This document shows positions 25,351 to 34,515 of a DNA stretch of 42,736 nt, piece after piece; the first letter of the stretch is position 1; every line of letters starts with the position of its first letter. This DNA comes from a virus. The notes beneath the pieces are model-generated. The model had not been told where the DNA came from. It searched no databases and saw only the letters and a list, made by a program, of their open reading frames with translations. The translations under genes were made by a program, and so were the position numbers. The stretch covers positions 1-42,736 of the IMG/VR virus record IMGVR_UViG_3300042197_000570. One strand, given 5' to 3'.

Positions 25351-25778
25351 ACGATAAAATACATAAAGTAATTAAGCTGTCTCGTGCCAGAGATGAAGTA
25401 ATTGCTTGGTGCTACCCAGACAAGAAGCGAGTACTATATCCATACACTCTTGTTGAAAAGAATATGCAAAATGCCTATACCATAATTCAGGCAGGAAAGA
25501 TATTAAATAGACATAGGGTTACAATAGAAGAATATATATTGGCTGGCAAGATTAAAAAGCCTCAGAAGATATATTCTCTTAGCGATCCAGATAGTGGATG
25601 GTCTAGGTATATGCTTAGCGAATCGGACATTTTGGACATACATCAGTTTATTCTAGATGCTGGCTATATTCGGGAATTGCCTTCGAGGGCAGAATTGCAG
25701 GCTCTTCTCAAACACAACTTAATATTGTATACTAAGACCGTAGACGGTTCGTTTGTACCTGTATGGAAGGCGGAATGA
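25296..25778 (+). CDS. HTH protein with a possible MerR/excisionase-like segment
   Basis: This 160-residue basic protein starts at ATG 25296 inside the preceding zinc-ribbon gene. Residues 62-90 (TIIQAGKILNRHRVTIEEYI, AGKIKKP) read as a helix-turn-helix followed by a wing, like MerR/excisionase modules (A-A-x-L-x-V-S-x-x-T-I-x-x-Y-I-x-x-G-K-I). A helical C-terminal region follows (about 115-160). The N-terminus is very basic (VREKRQRTRKK). It may regulate the early operon or bind phage DNA. Overlap with the next gene is only a few bases. Confidence 0.65.
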   Translation: MVREKRQRTRKKLQYFFLNDKIHKVIKLSRARDEVIAWCYPDKKRVLYPYTLVEKNMQNAYTIIQAGKILNRHRVTIEEYILAGKIKKPQKIYSLSDPDSGWSRYMLSESDILDIHQFILDAGYIRELPSRAELQALLKHNLILYTKTVDGSFVPVWKAE

Positions 25779-25981
25779 TGGACACCAAAGTTAAAGTTGA
25801 ACTATCCTTTACTCGTAACTTAGGAAACTATGAGAGTATTAAAATAGGCGTTGGCATAGAAGACTTTGTAAGAAGCGGTGAAACAGCAGACTCTGCCACA
25901 GAGCGGGTGTATAAGTTTGTCGAAGACAAGCTTATTGAAAAGACTCGTGAAATAGAAGAGGAATTAAAGAGTGGCAAATGA
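25775..25981 (+). CDS. Small conserved-type phage protein, function unknown
   Basis: The 68-residue product begins at ATG 25775 or ATG 25778; AAGGCGG upstream favours the second, the TGA overlap either. It has two N-terminal beta strands (KVKVELSFTRNLGNYESIKI) and a C-terminal helix (TERVYKFVEDKLIEKTREIE). Small proteins of this beta-beta-alpha form recur in phage replication operons next to helicase and primase genes, but I cannot name a function. It overlaps the next gene by 11 bases. Confidence 0.7.
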   Translation: MMDTKVKVELSFTRNLGNYESIKIGVGIEDFVRSGETADSATERVYKFVEDKLIEKTREIEEELKSGK

Positions 25982-26291
25982 GAAGCAGCCATATGTCCTA
26001 ATTGGATTATATGAGTCTTTATATAAAGATCGATATGGGAAAAAGCCACGTATAAATAAATTTCGTGAGAAATGGGCTATGCAAGATGTCATTGATAGTG
26101 TAGGATATGATCGTGCAGCAGAACTGTTGGTATACTATTTTAGGACCAATAAGTCTGGGCACCCATTAACCTTTTTCTTTTATAATTTTGATAAGATTGA
26201 TTTTTTGAAGAAAGAGATTGATAAGGACAAAGAGAATCGTCGCACATTGCGAGAGGCTACTAAGAAGTTAGTGGAAGGCGGACAGGAATGA
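25971..26291 (+). CDS. Small basic helical protein upstream of the helicase (possible loader)
   Basis: Starting at GTG 25971 within the end of the previous gene, the 106-residue protein contains YESLYKDRYGKKPRINKFRE (about 14-33), two helices and a highly charged tail (KEIDKDKENRRTLREATKKL). The stop codon overlaps the ATG of the DnaB-type helicase, so both are translated together. Phages often place a helicase loader or accessory directly before DnaB, so this is a candidate, but there is no ATPase or DnaC motif and the family is unrecognised. Confidence 0.65.
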   Translation: MANEKQPYVLIGLYESLYKDRYGKKPRINKFREKWAMQDVIDSVGYDRAAELLVYYFRTNKSGHPLTFFFYNFDKIDFLKKEIDKDKENRRTLREATKKLVEGGQE

Positions 26292-27541
26292 ATACAGAAG
26301 CAGAATTAATATCTGCCGTATGCAAGAATAAAGATATCAGTACCCTGCTTGCCGATAACGTAGATGAAATATTTACTTCCCATAAAGATATTTGGGATAG
26401 TCTAAAAACATATTATTATAAGTTTAAAGCAGTTCCAGAGACTGGTGTACTCATGGAGCGACATAAAGATTTTGAGCCAGCAATTGTAAATGCAGAAACT
26501 GGCTACTACTTAGATAAGCTAAAGAATGAGTATTTAACAAATAAACTAAAAGCAATCATTATTCATTCTGGAACATCTCTGAAAGAAGATGCTGCTTCCA
26601 GAGTATTGGCAGACATGCAATCACGTCTTGCCACCCTTTCTAAATTTACAAACAATGTAAGAGATGTTGATGTAACAGACTTAGAGTCTGCAGAAAACCA
26701 CTTTATGTCTGTCAAAGAGCGCTCTGCGGTAATGGGCGGTAGTCCAGGAATCCTAACTGGATTTGATGCTATCGATAAAGCGTATCCTACAGGTATGGCT
26801 CCAGGACATTTAATTGTTGCAATTGGTTGGCCAGGAAAAGGTAAGACATGGTTTACTTCTTATCTAGCCTGTAAGGCATGGGAGCAAGGGTTTAAGCCAA
26901 TGATTATTTCTCTTGAAATGTCTCCAGAGAATATGCGTGACCGTATCTATACAATGCTAGGATCAGGATTATTCCGTGCAAGCGATTTATCAAAGGGAGA
27001 TATAAACATAGATGATTTCAGAACTTGGGGTAAGAAAAAGTTTGAAGGAAAGAATAGCTTCATCCTTGTATCTAACGAAGGCACGGCTGAAGTTACTCCA
27101 GCTACAGTTCAGGGTAAAATTGATCAACATAAACCAGACCTTGTTATTCTTGATTATCACCAGTTGTTTAATGATAATAAGCGCAGTAATTCTGAAGTAG
27201 AGCGTAACAGAAATATTTCTCGTGAGTTTAAGCTTTTAGCAGTTGCAAACAATATTCCAGTAATCGATATTACTGCTGCTACTGCAGATGATATATCTGA
27301 TCAGGATGAGCCACCTATGATGTCTCAGGTAGCATGGTCCAAGGCTATTGAGTATGATGCTGATATGGCTATGGCTATTCATAGATACCCAGGAACCAAT
27401 ATGATTGAAGTGGTTTCAAGGAAGAACCGTCACGGTCAAGAGTTTGACTTCTATCTTGATTGGGATATTAATCGTGGTGTTATTACTCCGATTTATGAAA
27501 ACCTTCCAGATATGAAAGGCAATGACTCACAAAACAATTAA
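26288..27541 (+). CDS. DnaB-type replicative helicase
   Basis: The 417-residue protein is a RecA-fold hexameric helicase that would unwind DNA at the phage fork. It has a small helical N-terminal domain (about 1-115), a Walker A motif GWPGKGKT (about 179-186), a Walker B region LVILDYHQ (about 284-291), and a C-terminal Arg-rich segment with VSRKNRHGQEFDF (about 379-391) like the DnaB H4/arginine-finger region. The EMSPENMRDR segment (about 208-217) is typical of the family. It is coupled to the upstream gene (ATGA) and overlaps a short gene, then the primase. Confidence 0.9.
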   Translation: MNTEAELISAVCKNKDISTLLADNVDEIFTSHKDIWDSLKTYYYKFKAVPETGVLMERHKDFEPAIVNAETGYYLDKLKNEYLTNKLKAIIIHSGTSLKEDAASRVLADMQSRLATLSKFTNNVRDVDVTDLESAENHFMSVKERSAVMGGSPGILTGFDAIDKAYPTGMAPGHLIVAIGWPGKGKTWFTSYLACKAWEQGFKPMIISLEMSPENMRDRIYTMLGSGLFRASDLSKGDINIDDFRTWGKKKFEGKNSFILVSNEGTAEVTPATVQGKIDQHKPDLVILDYHQLFNDNKRSNSEVERNRNISREFKLLAVANNIPVIDITAATADDISDQDEPPMMSQVAWSKAIEYDADMAMAIHRYPGTNMIEVVSRKNRHGQEFDFYLDWDINRGVITPIYENLPDMKGNDSQNN

Positions 27542-27821
27542 AAGATTTCAGATTCGTGTAGAGTTTCTAGACGATTCAGATATGATCAGAATAAAGAATC
27601 AGTATGAGAATTTATTAACTGGTCAAATGCGTGATTCAGGATATGTTAGGGTACTTGACATAGACCCAGCATTTTCGGTAGAATTCACAGGCGAGACATG
27701 GAAGTTCCTTATGACCATCCATGGAGTTTATGTAGGAAAGAAGAAGTCATGGCAATACGAGGGTTGGACTCAAGGAAAATTGATTCCACGACGTATACTC
27801 CAGCACACGTCAAGTCAGTAA
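27522..27821 (+). CDS. Small protein between helicase and primase
   Basis: The 99-residue protein overlaps the helicase end by 20 bases and the primase start by 73. It has an alpha/beta pattern (FQIRVEFLDDSD, helix IKNQYENLLTG, strand FSVEFTGETWKFLMTIHGVY) and a basic C-terminus. It is probably a dedicated accessory of this replication operon, but I recognise no family. The long overlap means the primase start lies well within it; both frames look coding in their own parts. Confidence 0.6.
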   Translation: MTHKTIKRFQIRVEFLDDSDMIRIKNQYENLLTGQMRDSGYVRVLDIDPAFSVEFTGETWKFLMTIHGVYVGKKKSWQYEGWTQGKLIPRRILQHTSSQ

Positions 27822-28747
27822 TTAAATCTCTTGGCTTGAATATTGTTGGCGAAACAGGTAATGATTTCCTATGCTATTGCCCATTTCATTCTAATAGACA
27901 TACATCCAGCTTTAGCGTAAGCCGTGAAAAAGGCGCATATATTTGTTTTAATCCTGCATGCGGAGAGACTGGTACTCTACAGGATTTAGTTAAAAAGATT
28001 TTAAGTAAGAATGAGTTTGAGTCGTTAAGATATATTGCTTCTAAAGAAGCTGAGTCCGTAGAAAATTTTGACGAAGTGTTAAAAGATATGTTTGAGGAAA
28101 AGCCAGACTTTGTAGAGTTTCCACAAGATACACTAGATCAGTTGTATAATAACCTAGGCTCTAACCCACATGCTCAAGAGTATTTTAGACATCGTGGTAT
28201 TCAAGATGAGGCTATGCATTATTTTAAATTAGGCTATTCTGCCAATATGGGTATGGTTATTGTTCCAGTCCATAGTCCAGACGGAATGCCAGTAGGTCTT
28301 GTAGGCAGATCCATATCTGAAAAGAAGTTTAAGAATAGCAATAACCTTCCAAGAAGTAAAACCATGTTTAATATACATAGGGCTAAGAAGATTGGTAATC
28401 AGGTAATTATAGTAGAGTCTACCTTTGACGCTATCCGTGTTCATCAGGCTGGATTCCCTAACGTTGTAGCAACTTTGGGTGGCCACATATCACACGATAA
28501 TCTAAATCTATTAAATAGATATTTTACTAAAATAGTAATAATGACCGACTCAGACTTGGCTGGTAGGGAGCTTGGAATGACCATAGCCAGCAAATTAAAG
28601 AATAAAGACATCTTGTGGGCTTCGCATAGTTATGGTAAGATATATCCTAACAATGCAAAAGATGCAGGTGATATGTCCGACGAGGAGATTGTCACATGTG
28701 TTAAGAATGCTGTATCCGACATCGAATACAGATCTTGGAATCCATGA
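27749..28747 (+). CDS. DnaG-type primase (CHC2 zinc finger and TOPRIM)
   Basis: From ATG 27749, which has a GAAAGAAGAAG-type SD, the product has 332 residues; a longer frame upstream lacks a better start. The zinc finger includes C42, C44, H47, C66 and C71 (CYCPFH, CFNPACG). The TOPRIM domain shows IIVESTFDAIR (E223) and IMTDSDLAGREL (D267, D269), which bind metal for primer synthesis. It is shorter than bacterial DnaG and lacks a long C-terminal helicase-binding domain. Primers made here would start DNA synthesis by the DnaE-type polymerase downstream. Confidence 0.9.
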   Translation: MAIRGLDSRKIDSTTYTPAHVKSVIKSLGLNIVGETGNDFLCYCPFHSNRHTSSFSVSREKGAYICFNPACGETGTLQDLVKKILSKNEFESLRYIASKEAESVENFDEVLKDMFEEKPDFVEFPQDTLDQLYNNLGSNPHAQEYFRHRGIQDEAMHYFKLGYSANMGMVIVPVHSPDGMPVGLVGRSISEKKFKNSNNLPRSKTMFNIHRAKKIGNQVIIVESTFDAIRVHQAGFPNVVATLGGHISHDNLNLLNRYFTKIVIMTDSDLAGRELGMTIASKLKNKDILWASHSYGKIYPNNAKDAGDMSDEEIVTCVKNAVSDIEYRSWNP

Positions 28748-28753
28748 TATAAT
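28745..28753 (+). promoter_or_regulatory. Extended -10 promoter for SSB and polymerase
   Basis: TGATATAAT overlaps the end of the primase gene, without a clear -35. The leader contains a small hairpin (GATGG 28764-28768 with CCATC 28776-28780) and then GAGGAG before the ATG at 28802. Confidence 0.65.
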
Positions 28754-28801
28754 AAAAAATACAGATGGATTTATACCATCAACTACAGAGGAGAAATATA
28801 A

Positions 28802-29470
28802 ATGGGTATCGTAAAAGGACTAAAAGGCTTAAGCGCAGTTATGGATAAGCCACAGTCAAATTCAGAAGGTAATAAAGGTCGTTGGGTAAAGCTCGAAGAT
28901 GGTGAAAGTGTAAAGATTCGCTTTCTCCAAGAACTTGATCCAGATTCACCAAGTTATAATGAAAAGCTAGGACTGGGCTTTATTGCAGTCGAACACACAA
29001 ATCCAAAAGATTATCGCCGTAAGGCGCTATGCTCTATGGACGATCAGGGCAAATGCTTTGGTTGCGAACAACACCGTAAGGATTATAAGGCTGGATGGAA
29101 GGGTCGCTCAAGACTCTACATTAATGTTCTTGTCGATGATGGCAAGGAAGATCCTTATGTTGCTATCCTTTCTCAGGGTTCAAGCGGTAAAACAGTAACC
29201 CCTACTTTAATTGAGTACGCAGGAGAAATGGGTTCAATTACAAATCTTGTTTGGAGAATTAAGCGAACAGGAACAAAGACAGACACAAGTTATACAATTA
29301 TTCCATTGGGTAAGGACGAGACTCCATTTGACTCATCTTCTTTGGAATTACACAAACTAGAAGAGACGGCAGTCCGTGATCTTCCATATACCGAACAGGA
29401 AGCTTTCTTTAGTGGAGAGTCAAACAGTTCAGAATCAGATTCATCAACTAGCAGCAATTTAGACTGGTAG
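28802..29470 (+). CDS. Single-stranded DNA-binding protein (zinc-containing, gp32-like)
   Basis: The 222-residue protein has a basic N-terminus, an OB-like core with a zinc site (C77, C85, C88, H91: CSMDDQGKCFGCEQH), strands such as RLYINVLVDDG and PYVAILSQG, and a low-complexity acidic tail ending SSNLDW. An acidic tail with a hydrophobic tip is the usual partner-binding element of phage SSBs, and the zinc subdomain recalls T4 gp32. Its own promoter and strong SD (GAGGAG) suggest high expression. It would protect ssDNA between helicase and polymerase. Confidence 0.75.
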   Translation: MGIVKGLKGLSAVMDKPQSNSEGNKGRWVKLEDGESVKIRFLQELDPDSPSYNEKLGLGFIAVEHTNPKDYRRKALCSMDDQGKCFGCEQHRKDYKAGWKGRSRLYINVLVDDGKEDPYVAILSQGSSGKTVTPTLIEYAGEMGSITNLVWRIKRTGTKTDTSYTIIPLGKDETPFDSSSLELHKLEETAVRDLPYTEQEAFFSGESNSSESDSSTSSNLDW

Positions 29471-29494
29471 TATCAAGTTAAAGGCGGAGAGTTA

Positions 29495-32400
29495 ATGTCA
29501 TTCACACACTTACATGTGCATTCATATTATTCCCTTATGGATGGGCTTAACTCTCCTGCCGAACTTGCAAAAGCAGCAAAGGACGCTGGGCAGACAGCGT
29601 TAGCAATAACAGATCATGGTACACTAGCATCTCATAGAGAAATGCAAATAGCCTGCAAAGAAATAGGCATAAAACCAATTCTCGGCGTAGAAGCATACAT
29701 ATCACCTACAGATAGATTTGATCGCTCATCTAAAACAGACAAATCAATTCAAGCATACAACCATATAATCCTACTTGCGAAAAATAAAAAGGGATTAGCC
29801 AACATAAACACACTACAAGAAATTGCATGGAATGAAGGCTTCTATCATAAGCCAAGAATCGATAGAGAGGTTTTAAACGAATACAGTGAAGGTATTATTG
29901 TTCTTAGCGGATGTCTTAATGGCATTGTTAGTAAGGCTATTGAAAAGCAGGAGTTCTCAGAAGCGAAGCTTTTACTCAAAGGCTTTAAGCAGACTTTTGG
30001 CGAAGACTTTTATGTGGAAGTACAATCACATAACCCGAAAGAAATAAACGATAAGCTTTTAGAGTTAGCAGACGAATTAGGAATTAAGGCGGTAGCAACA
30101 GGCGATGCCCATTTTGCTAAAGGCGAAGATAAGATATTAGAAGAAGCAATGCTCATATTATCCACATCCCCTAAAGCAGATAAAGATACAGACTTTGATA
30201 TGTCTAGAAATATGAAGAATATGCTAGATAGATTTAACTATTTGTATCCTGATAGAAGAATATCATTTCAAGACTTTAACCTATTTATTCAGAGCCGTGA
30301 GGAAATTGAGGCAGACTTTAAGAAGACTGGCATAAATAGAACCGATATATTTGATAACACCATGGAGATAGCCTCTAAAATTGGAGAATACGACTTTTAC
30401 CAGGGTCTAGACCTCTTGCCAGTACCCAAGACCAATGCAGACGAGAAACTGTCTCAAATGGCCTTTGAAGGCCTAGAAAGGCTACATCTGACCTCGTCAT
30501 GGATGGGAAATGACTATTATGAACAACGGTTAATTGAAGAATTAGAAATAATTAAATCTAAGAATTTTGCCTCATACTTTCTAGTTGTGGCAGATATGAT
30601 TAATTGGGCTAAGGGTCAAAATATTATGGTTGGTCCTGGCCGTGGTTCTGCAGCAGGCTCGTTAGTCTGTTATGCCCTAGGAATTACAGATGTAGATCCA
30701 ATTCAATATGATCTATTGTTTTTCCGATTTATTAATCCAGAACGTAATGACTTTCCTGATATTGATACAGACTTTGAAGACCGCCGTCGTAAAGAGGTCA
30801 AGGATTATTTAAAGAAAAAGTTTAAGCACGTTGCATCTATTTCCACATTTACTTATTTTAAGGATAAGGGTGTAGTTCGTGATGCTGCTCGTGTGTTTAT
30901 GATTCCATTGGGAGAAGTAAATAAAGCTTTGAAGTCTGTAGATACATTTGAAGACTTTGTTGAATCCCCAAATACAAAAGAGTTTAGAATTAAATATCCA
31001 GAAGTAACATGGCTTGCAGAAAGGCTTCGTGGAAAGATCCGAAGCGTAGGCGTACATGCTGCAGGTGTTGTGGTTGCAAAGGATGATATTCGTAAATATG
31101 CTCCTATTGAATCTCGTGAAGATGCACAGGATAAAGTATCTGGCAGGATACCAGTAGTTGCTTATGATATGGATACAGTTGCAGACATTGGATTGATTAA
31201 GCTTGATGCTTTAGGATTAAAGACACTATCTGTTTTGTCTGATACCGTTTCTTCAGTTAAAGAGCGGCATGGTAAAAAAATAGAGTTTTCTGATATACCT
31301 TTAGATGATCCAGAAGTTTATAAAATGCTTAGCGAAGGATATACTAAAGGTGTATTCCAGGCAGAAGCAACCCCATATACTAACCTATTAATGAAAATGG
31401 GAGTAAGCACATTTGAAGATTTAGCAGCATCTAACGCTCTGGTAAGGCCAGGAGCCATGAATACAGTAGGTGCCTCATATATTAATAGAAAGCATGGCAA
31501 CGAAGCCATTAAATATGTCCATTCTATTATGCAGCCTTTTACTCAAAATACATATGGTGTTATCATATATCAAGAGCAAGTTATGCAGGCCTGCGTACAC
31601 TTAGGTGGAATGACATGGTCTGAGGCTGATAAAGTCAGAAAGATTATTGGTAAGAAAAAAGATGCAAAAGAGTTCGATCAATTCAAAGATCAGTTTATTC
31701 AGGGCGCTGAGAAGCATATCGGTAAAAAAGAAGCCCGACATCTTTGGCATGATTTTGAAGCTCACGCAGGTTATTCTTTTAATCGTTCTCATGCTGTTGC
31801 TTACTCTATGCTTAGTTATTATACGGCTTGGTTTAAGTATTATTACCCACTTGAGTTCATGTTTTCGCTACTTAAAAACGAAGGCAACAAAGATACTAGG
31901 ACAGAATATTTAATCGAGGCTAAGCGCCTAGGTCTTAAGATTAGACTGCCACATGTTAATGAGTCTGATGTTTACTTCTCATTAAAGGGTGACGCTATCA
32001 TATTTGGTTTGGCTGAAGTAAAATTTATTTCAGATAGTATCGCAAATAAGATTATAGACAAGAGGCCTTTTACAAATTATAAAGACCTTATAGATAAGTC
32101 TTCTAAAAAGGGTAGTGGTATAAATTCCAGAGCAATCGCTGCATTAAATGCAATTGGCGGTGCAGCATTTGAAGATAACCCAAGAAGCGGTAATGAGAAA
32201 GACAATTATTATGAATACTTGGGTATACCTACATTTAATTTAGATCTACCTCCTAGAATCAAAGCTCAGGCTAGACCAATTGAAGAGTTTGATGAACTTG
32301 GATCATTTGTTATGTTTGGTATGGTTAAAAATATTAAACGAGGAAATGGCTGGGCAAGAATTGAATTGGTAGATGAGACAGGTTCAATTGGATTATTCCA

Positions 32401-32773
32401 CCATGAACAAACTCAAATAGAAACTAATCAGATGTATTTTATCCTAGTAGGAGATAATCGAATAGCGAGATATGTCAAGGTCAGCGAAATTAATCCAGAC
32501 TCTAGAGACCTATTTGTGGATTACCTATATAGGAAAGAATATGACCTTGCCGAAAACCAGCAGCTCGTGGTAAACTTTACACCTTACAAAACAAAGGCTG
32601 GCAAAATGATGGCACACATTGTTATGACAGATAAAGATAAGAATCTTACACGAGCAATTGCTTTCCCAACCATGTATAAGATTGCATTAGCAAAAATGAG
32701 GGAAGGCATGAAATGCCAAGTCATTCTATCTAAATTAGATGATGGCACATTAAATGTTAAGGAGATTAAATGA
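29495..32773 (+). CDS. dnaE: DNA polymerase III alpha subunit (DnaE type)
   Basis: The 1092-residue replicative polymerase starts at ATG 29495 with SD GGCGGAG. The PHP domain is intact, with HLHVHSYYSLMDG (H5, H7, H9), ITDHGT and later TGDAHF, so it may proofread. The catalytic core contains GPGRGSAAGSLVCYALGIT (about 378-396) and PDIDTDF (about 421-427); a third acidic residue lies in LIKLDALGL (about 570). A helix-hairpin-helix-like region (about 865-895) and an OB domain (about 940-1000: FGMVKNIKRGNGWARIELVD) complete it. It is close to bacterial DnaE length, unlike the family A or B polymerases of many phages. Its stop overlaps the next ATG. Confidence 0.95.
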   Translation: MSFTHLHVHSYYSLMDGLNSPAELAKAAKDAGQTALAITDHGTLASHREMQIACKEIGIKPILGVEAYISPTDRFDRSSKTDKSIQAYNHIILLAKNKKGLANINTLQEIAWNEGFYHKPRIDREVLNEYSEGIIVLSGCLNGIVSKAIEKQEFSEAKLLLKGFKQTFGEDFYVEVQSHNPKEINDKLLELADELGIKAVATGDAHFAKGEDKILEEAMLILSTSPKADKDTDFDMSRNMKNMLDRFNYLYPDRRISFQDFNLFIQSREEIEADFKKTGINRTDIFDNTMEIASKIGEYDFYQGLDLLPVPKTNADEKLSQMAFEGLERLHLTSSWMGNDYYEQRLIEELEIIKSKNFASYFLVVADMINWAKGQNIMVGPGRGSAAGSLVCYALGITDVDPIQYDLLFFRFINPERNDFPDIDTDFEDRRRKEVKDYLKKKFKHVASISTFTYFKDKGVVRDAARVFMIPLGEVNKALKSVDTFEDFVESPNTKEFRIKYPEVTWLAERLRGKIRSVGVHAAGVVVAKDDIRKYAPIESREDAQDKVSGRIPVVAYDMDTVADIGLIKLDALGLKTLSVLSDTVSSVKERHGKKIEFSDIPLDDPEVYKMLSEGYTKGVFQAEATPYTNLLMKMGVSTFEDLAASNALVRPGAMNTVGASYINRKHGNEAIKYVHSIMQPFTQNTYGVIIYQEQVMQACVHLGGMTWSEADKVRKIIGKKKDAKEFDQFKDQFIQGAEKHIGKKEARHLWHDFEAHAGYSFNRSHAVAYSMLSYYTAWFKYYYPLEFMFSLLKNEGNKDTRTEYLIEAKRLGLKIRLPHVNESDVYFSLKGDAIIFGLAEVKFISDSIANKIIDKRPFTNYKDLIDKSSKKGSGINSRAIAALNAIGGAAFEDNPRSGNEKDNYYEYLGIPTFNLDLPPRIKAQARPIEEFDELGSFVMFGMVKNIKRGNGWARIELVDETGSIGLFHHEQTQIETNQMYFILVGDNRIARYVKVSEINPDSRDLFVDYLYRKEYDLAENQQLVVNFTPYKTKAGKMMAHIVMTDKDKNLTRAIAFPTMYKIALAKMREGMKCQVILSKLDDGTLNVKEIK

Positions 32774-32958
32774 GCGAAGAACTAATTGCTTCTATGAGTT
32801 TAAATAAAATACTAGTAGCAATATTAGAGGAGCATAAGCAAATTACTGTTCCAACTTTAAGATTTATAGAAGCTGCAAATACGGACAAAGAATTAGTTAT
32901 AGATTATGATGATGAAGGCCCATCATTTAAGTTTAGTCTAAGGGACAAAGATGAATAG
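32770..32958 (+). CDS. Small protein coupled to the polymerase gene
   Basis: The 62-residue product begins by ATGA overlap with the polymerase stop. An N-terminal helical part (SLNKILVAILEEHKQITVPT) is followed by a short, acidic beta hairpin (KELVIDYDDEGPSFKFSLRD). The stop overlaps the next gene. No family recognised; coupling suggests a polymerase or nucleotide-pool accessory. Confidence 0.65.
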   Translation: MSEELIASMSLNKILVAILEEHKQITVPTLRFIEAANTDKELVIDYDDEGPSFKFSLRDKDE

Positions 32959-33298
32959 CATGGATGTAGTTACAGAATATGGACTTGATGCGCTAGCAGC
33001 AGTGCTTCATGAGACAGCAATAGAGAAGGGGTTTTGGGATGGAGAAATATCTCACGACAAAATTGGAAACAAGCTTGCTCTCGTACATTCAGAAGTTACT
33101 GAAGTACTAGAAGCAATTAGAAAAAGCTACGGATCTGAAAAGGTAGTGGAAGAAATGGCGGATGTAATAATTAGATTATTGGATGTATACGCTGCCATGA
33201 GAAACGAAGAGCAAATACTCCATAGCCTTGATGAAGTATTAAAGGCAAAAATAAATAAAAATAAAGAGCGTCCAAGGCTTCACGGGAACCTATTCTAA
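32951..33298 (+). CDS. MazG-like nucleoside triphosphate pyrophosphohydrolase
   Basis: The 115-residue all-helical protein has the MazG metal-binding pattern E-x2-E ... E-x2-D: E48 and E51 in VHSEVTEVLEAI, then E68 and D71 in VVEEMADVIIRLLD. Such enzymes hydrolyse dNTPs or (p)ppGpp-related nucleotides to monophosphates, cleaning or rebalancing the nucleotide pool. Phages often carry them next to replication genes, as here. A substrate cannot be inferred from the sequence. The start is ATG 32951, overlapping the previous gene by 8 bases. Confidence 0.8.
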   Translation: MNSMDVVTEYGLDALAAVLHETAIEKGFWDGEISHDKIGNKLALVHSEVTEVLEAIRKSYGSEKVVEEMADVIIRLLDVYAAMRNEEQILHSLDEVLKAKINKNKERPRLHGNLF

Positions 33299-33308
33299 AT
33301 GGTATAAT
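33297..33308 (+). promoter_or_regulatory. Extended -10 promoter for recA-like gene
   Basis: AAATGGTATAAT at 33297-33308 is identical over 12 bases to the leaderless promoter at 17188-17199. It lies 24 bases before the ATG at 33333, with no convincing -35 and only a weak purine-rich SD. Confidence 0.7.
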
Positions 33309-33332
33309 GGTAGAAAGAGAAAAGACAAATAA

Positions 33333-34337
33333 ATGACAATTGTATTAGACGATGTATTAGCAAAATTAGATCCAAAGACAAGATCACGAGTTCAATCAGC
33401 ACAAGAAGTACAGGTACATAAGCAGGCCACTCCAAGCATTGGTCTTAATATGGCCTTGCGTGGTGGACTTCCATATGGAAGACAAGTTCTTGTTTGGGGA
33501 AATAAGTCTGGTGGAAAGTCTTCTTTCTGCCTACAAATGATTGCGTTGGCTCAAAAAGAAGGAAAGACTTGTGCTTGGATTGATGCAGAAGCATCTTATG
33601 ATCCAGCATGGGCAGAACAATTAGGAGTAGATTCATCTAAATTAATCTATTCTCCAGCAAAAACAGTCAACGACATGGTTGACGTTGCAACAAAATTAAT
33701 GGAAGCAGAAGTTGATTTAATCGTAGTTGATTCAATTTCAGCATTACTTCCTGCAATATATTTTGAAAAAGATGGAAATGAATTAAAAGATCTGCAAGAT
33801 ACTAAGCAGATTGGCGCAGAAGCAAAGGATATGACTCACGCAGTCAAGATGTTAAATTATGCAAACAAAAACACATTACTTGTTCTCATCTCACAACAAC
33901 GAAATCAGTTTGGATCTATGCATGCTTCGCACATCCCAACGGGCGGAATGGCAGTTAAGTTCTTTTCTACTACCGTCATTAAGCTTTGGTCGTCTGAAGC
34001 TGAGGCTAATGCTATTAAAGCTGGTATTAAAGTTGGCGACAAGATTATTGAACAAAGAGTCGGAAGACCAGTTAATTGGATTGTTGACTACAGCAAAGTC
34101 TCACCCCCAAATCTTTCAGGACAGTACGACTTTTATTACCAAGGGGAAGTTCTTGGTGTAGATCGTGTCGGAGAAACTCTTGATGTTGCCGAAATGTGCG
34201 GAATCGTGGAAAAAGGTGGCGCTTGGTACACCGTGGATGGGGAAAGATTTCAAGGAAGAGCAAAGGCAGTGCAATACCTTCGTGATAATCCAAAAGTAGT
34301 AGAAAAAATTATAAAGGATATTGATGCCAAATCTTAA
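33333..34337 (+). CDS. recA: RecA/UvsX-like recombinase
   Basis: The 334-residue protein has Walker A GNKSGGKS (56-63), a Glu-containing AWIDAEASYD segment (81-90), Walker B DLIVVDS (128-134) and a L2-like ISQQRNQFG region (about 186-194). It lacks the long N-terminal helix motif of cellular RecA and has a distinct C-terminus (about 270-334), consistent with a phage RecA-family recombinase. It would pair ssDNA with homologous duplex, supporting repair and recombination-dependent replication with the nucleases downstream. It has its own promoter, so it can be expressed apart from the polymerase. Confidence 0.88.
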   Translation: MTIVLDDVLAKLDPKTRSRVQSAQEVQVHKQATPSIGLNMALRGGLPYGRQVLVWGNKSGGKSSFCLQMIALAQKEGKTCAWIDAEASYDPAWAEQLGVDSSKLIYSPAKTVNDMVDVATKLMEAEVDLIVVDSISALLPAIYFEKDGNELKDLQDTKQIGAEAKDMTHAVKMLNYANKNTLLVLISQQRNQFGSMHASHIPTGGMAVKFFSTTVIKLWSSEAEANAIKAGIKVGDKIIEQRVGRPVNWIVDYSKVSPPNLSGQYDFYYQGEVLGVDRVGETLDVAEMCGIVEKGGAWYTVDGERFQGRAKAVQYLRDNPKVVEKIIKDIDAKS

Positions 34338-34515
34338 TGAATTTATTGGTCCCAAGCCTGAGCTAATTCATAAAACAGAATTAGAAAAGATTGGCGGAGC
34401 AAAACCGTGCTCTAAATGTGAGGCTGATTCAGAAGAAACTTATTGGGATCCAGTAAACCTAATAATGTCTTGGACATGTGTCAACGGACATCCAAATAAC
34501 TTTAAGGTTAATTAA
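34324..34515 (+). CDS. Small zinc-binding protein
   Basis: I use ATG 34324, which overlaps the recombinase gene end; a TTG one codon earlier is less likely. The 63-residue protein carries C29-x2-C32 and C52 plus H56, a four-ligand zinc ribbon. The region between ligands contains EETYWDPVNLIMSWTC, the usual two-strand layout of a ribbon. It is coupled on both sides (TAATG to the next gene). Perhaps it is an adaptor for the recombination proteins; no named family. Confidence 0.65.
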   Translation: MPNLNEFIGPKPELIHKTELEKIGGAKPCSKCEADSEETYWDPVNLIMSWTCVNGHPNNFKVN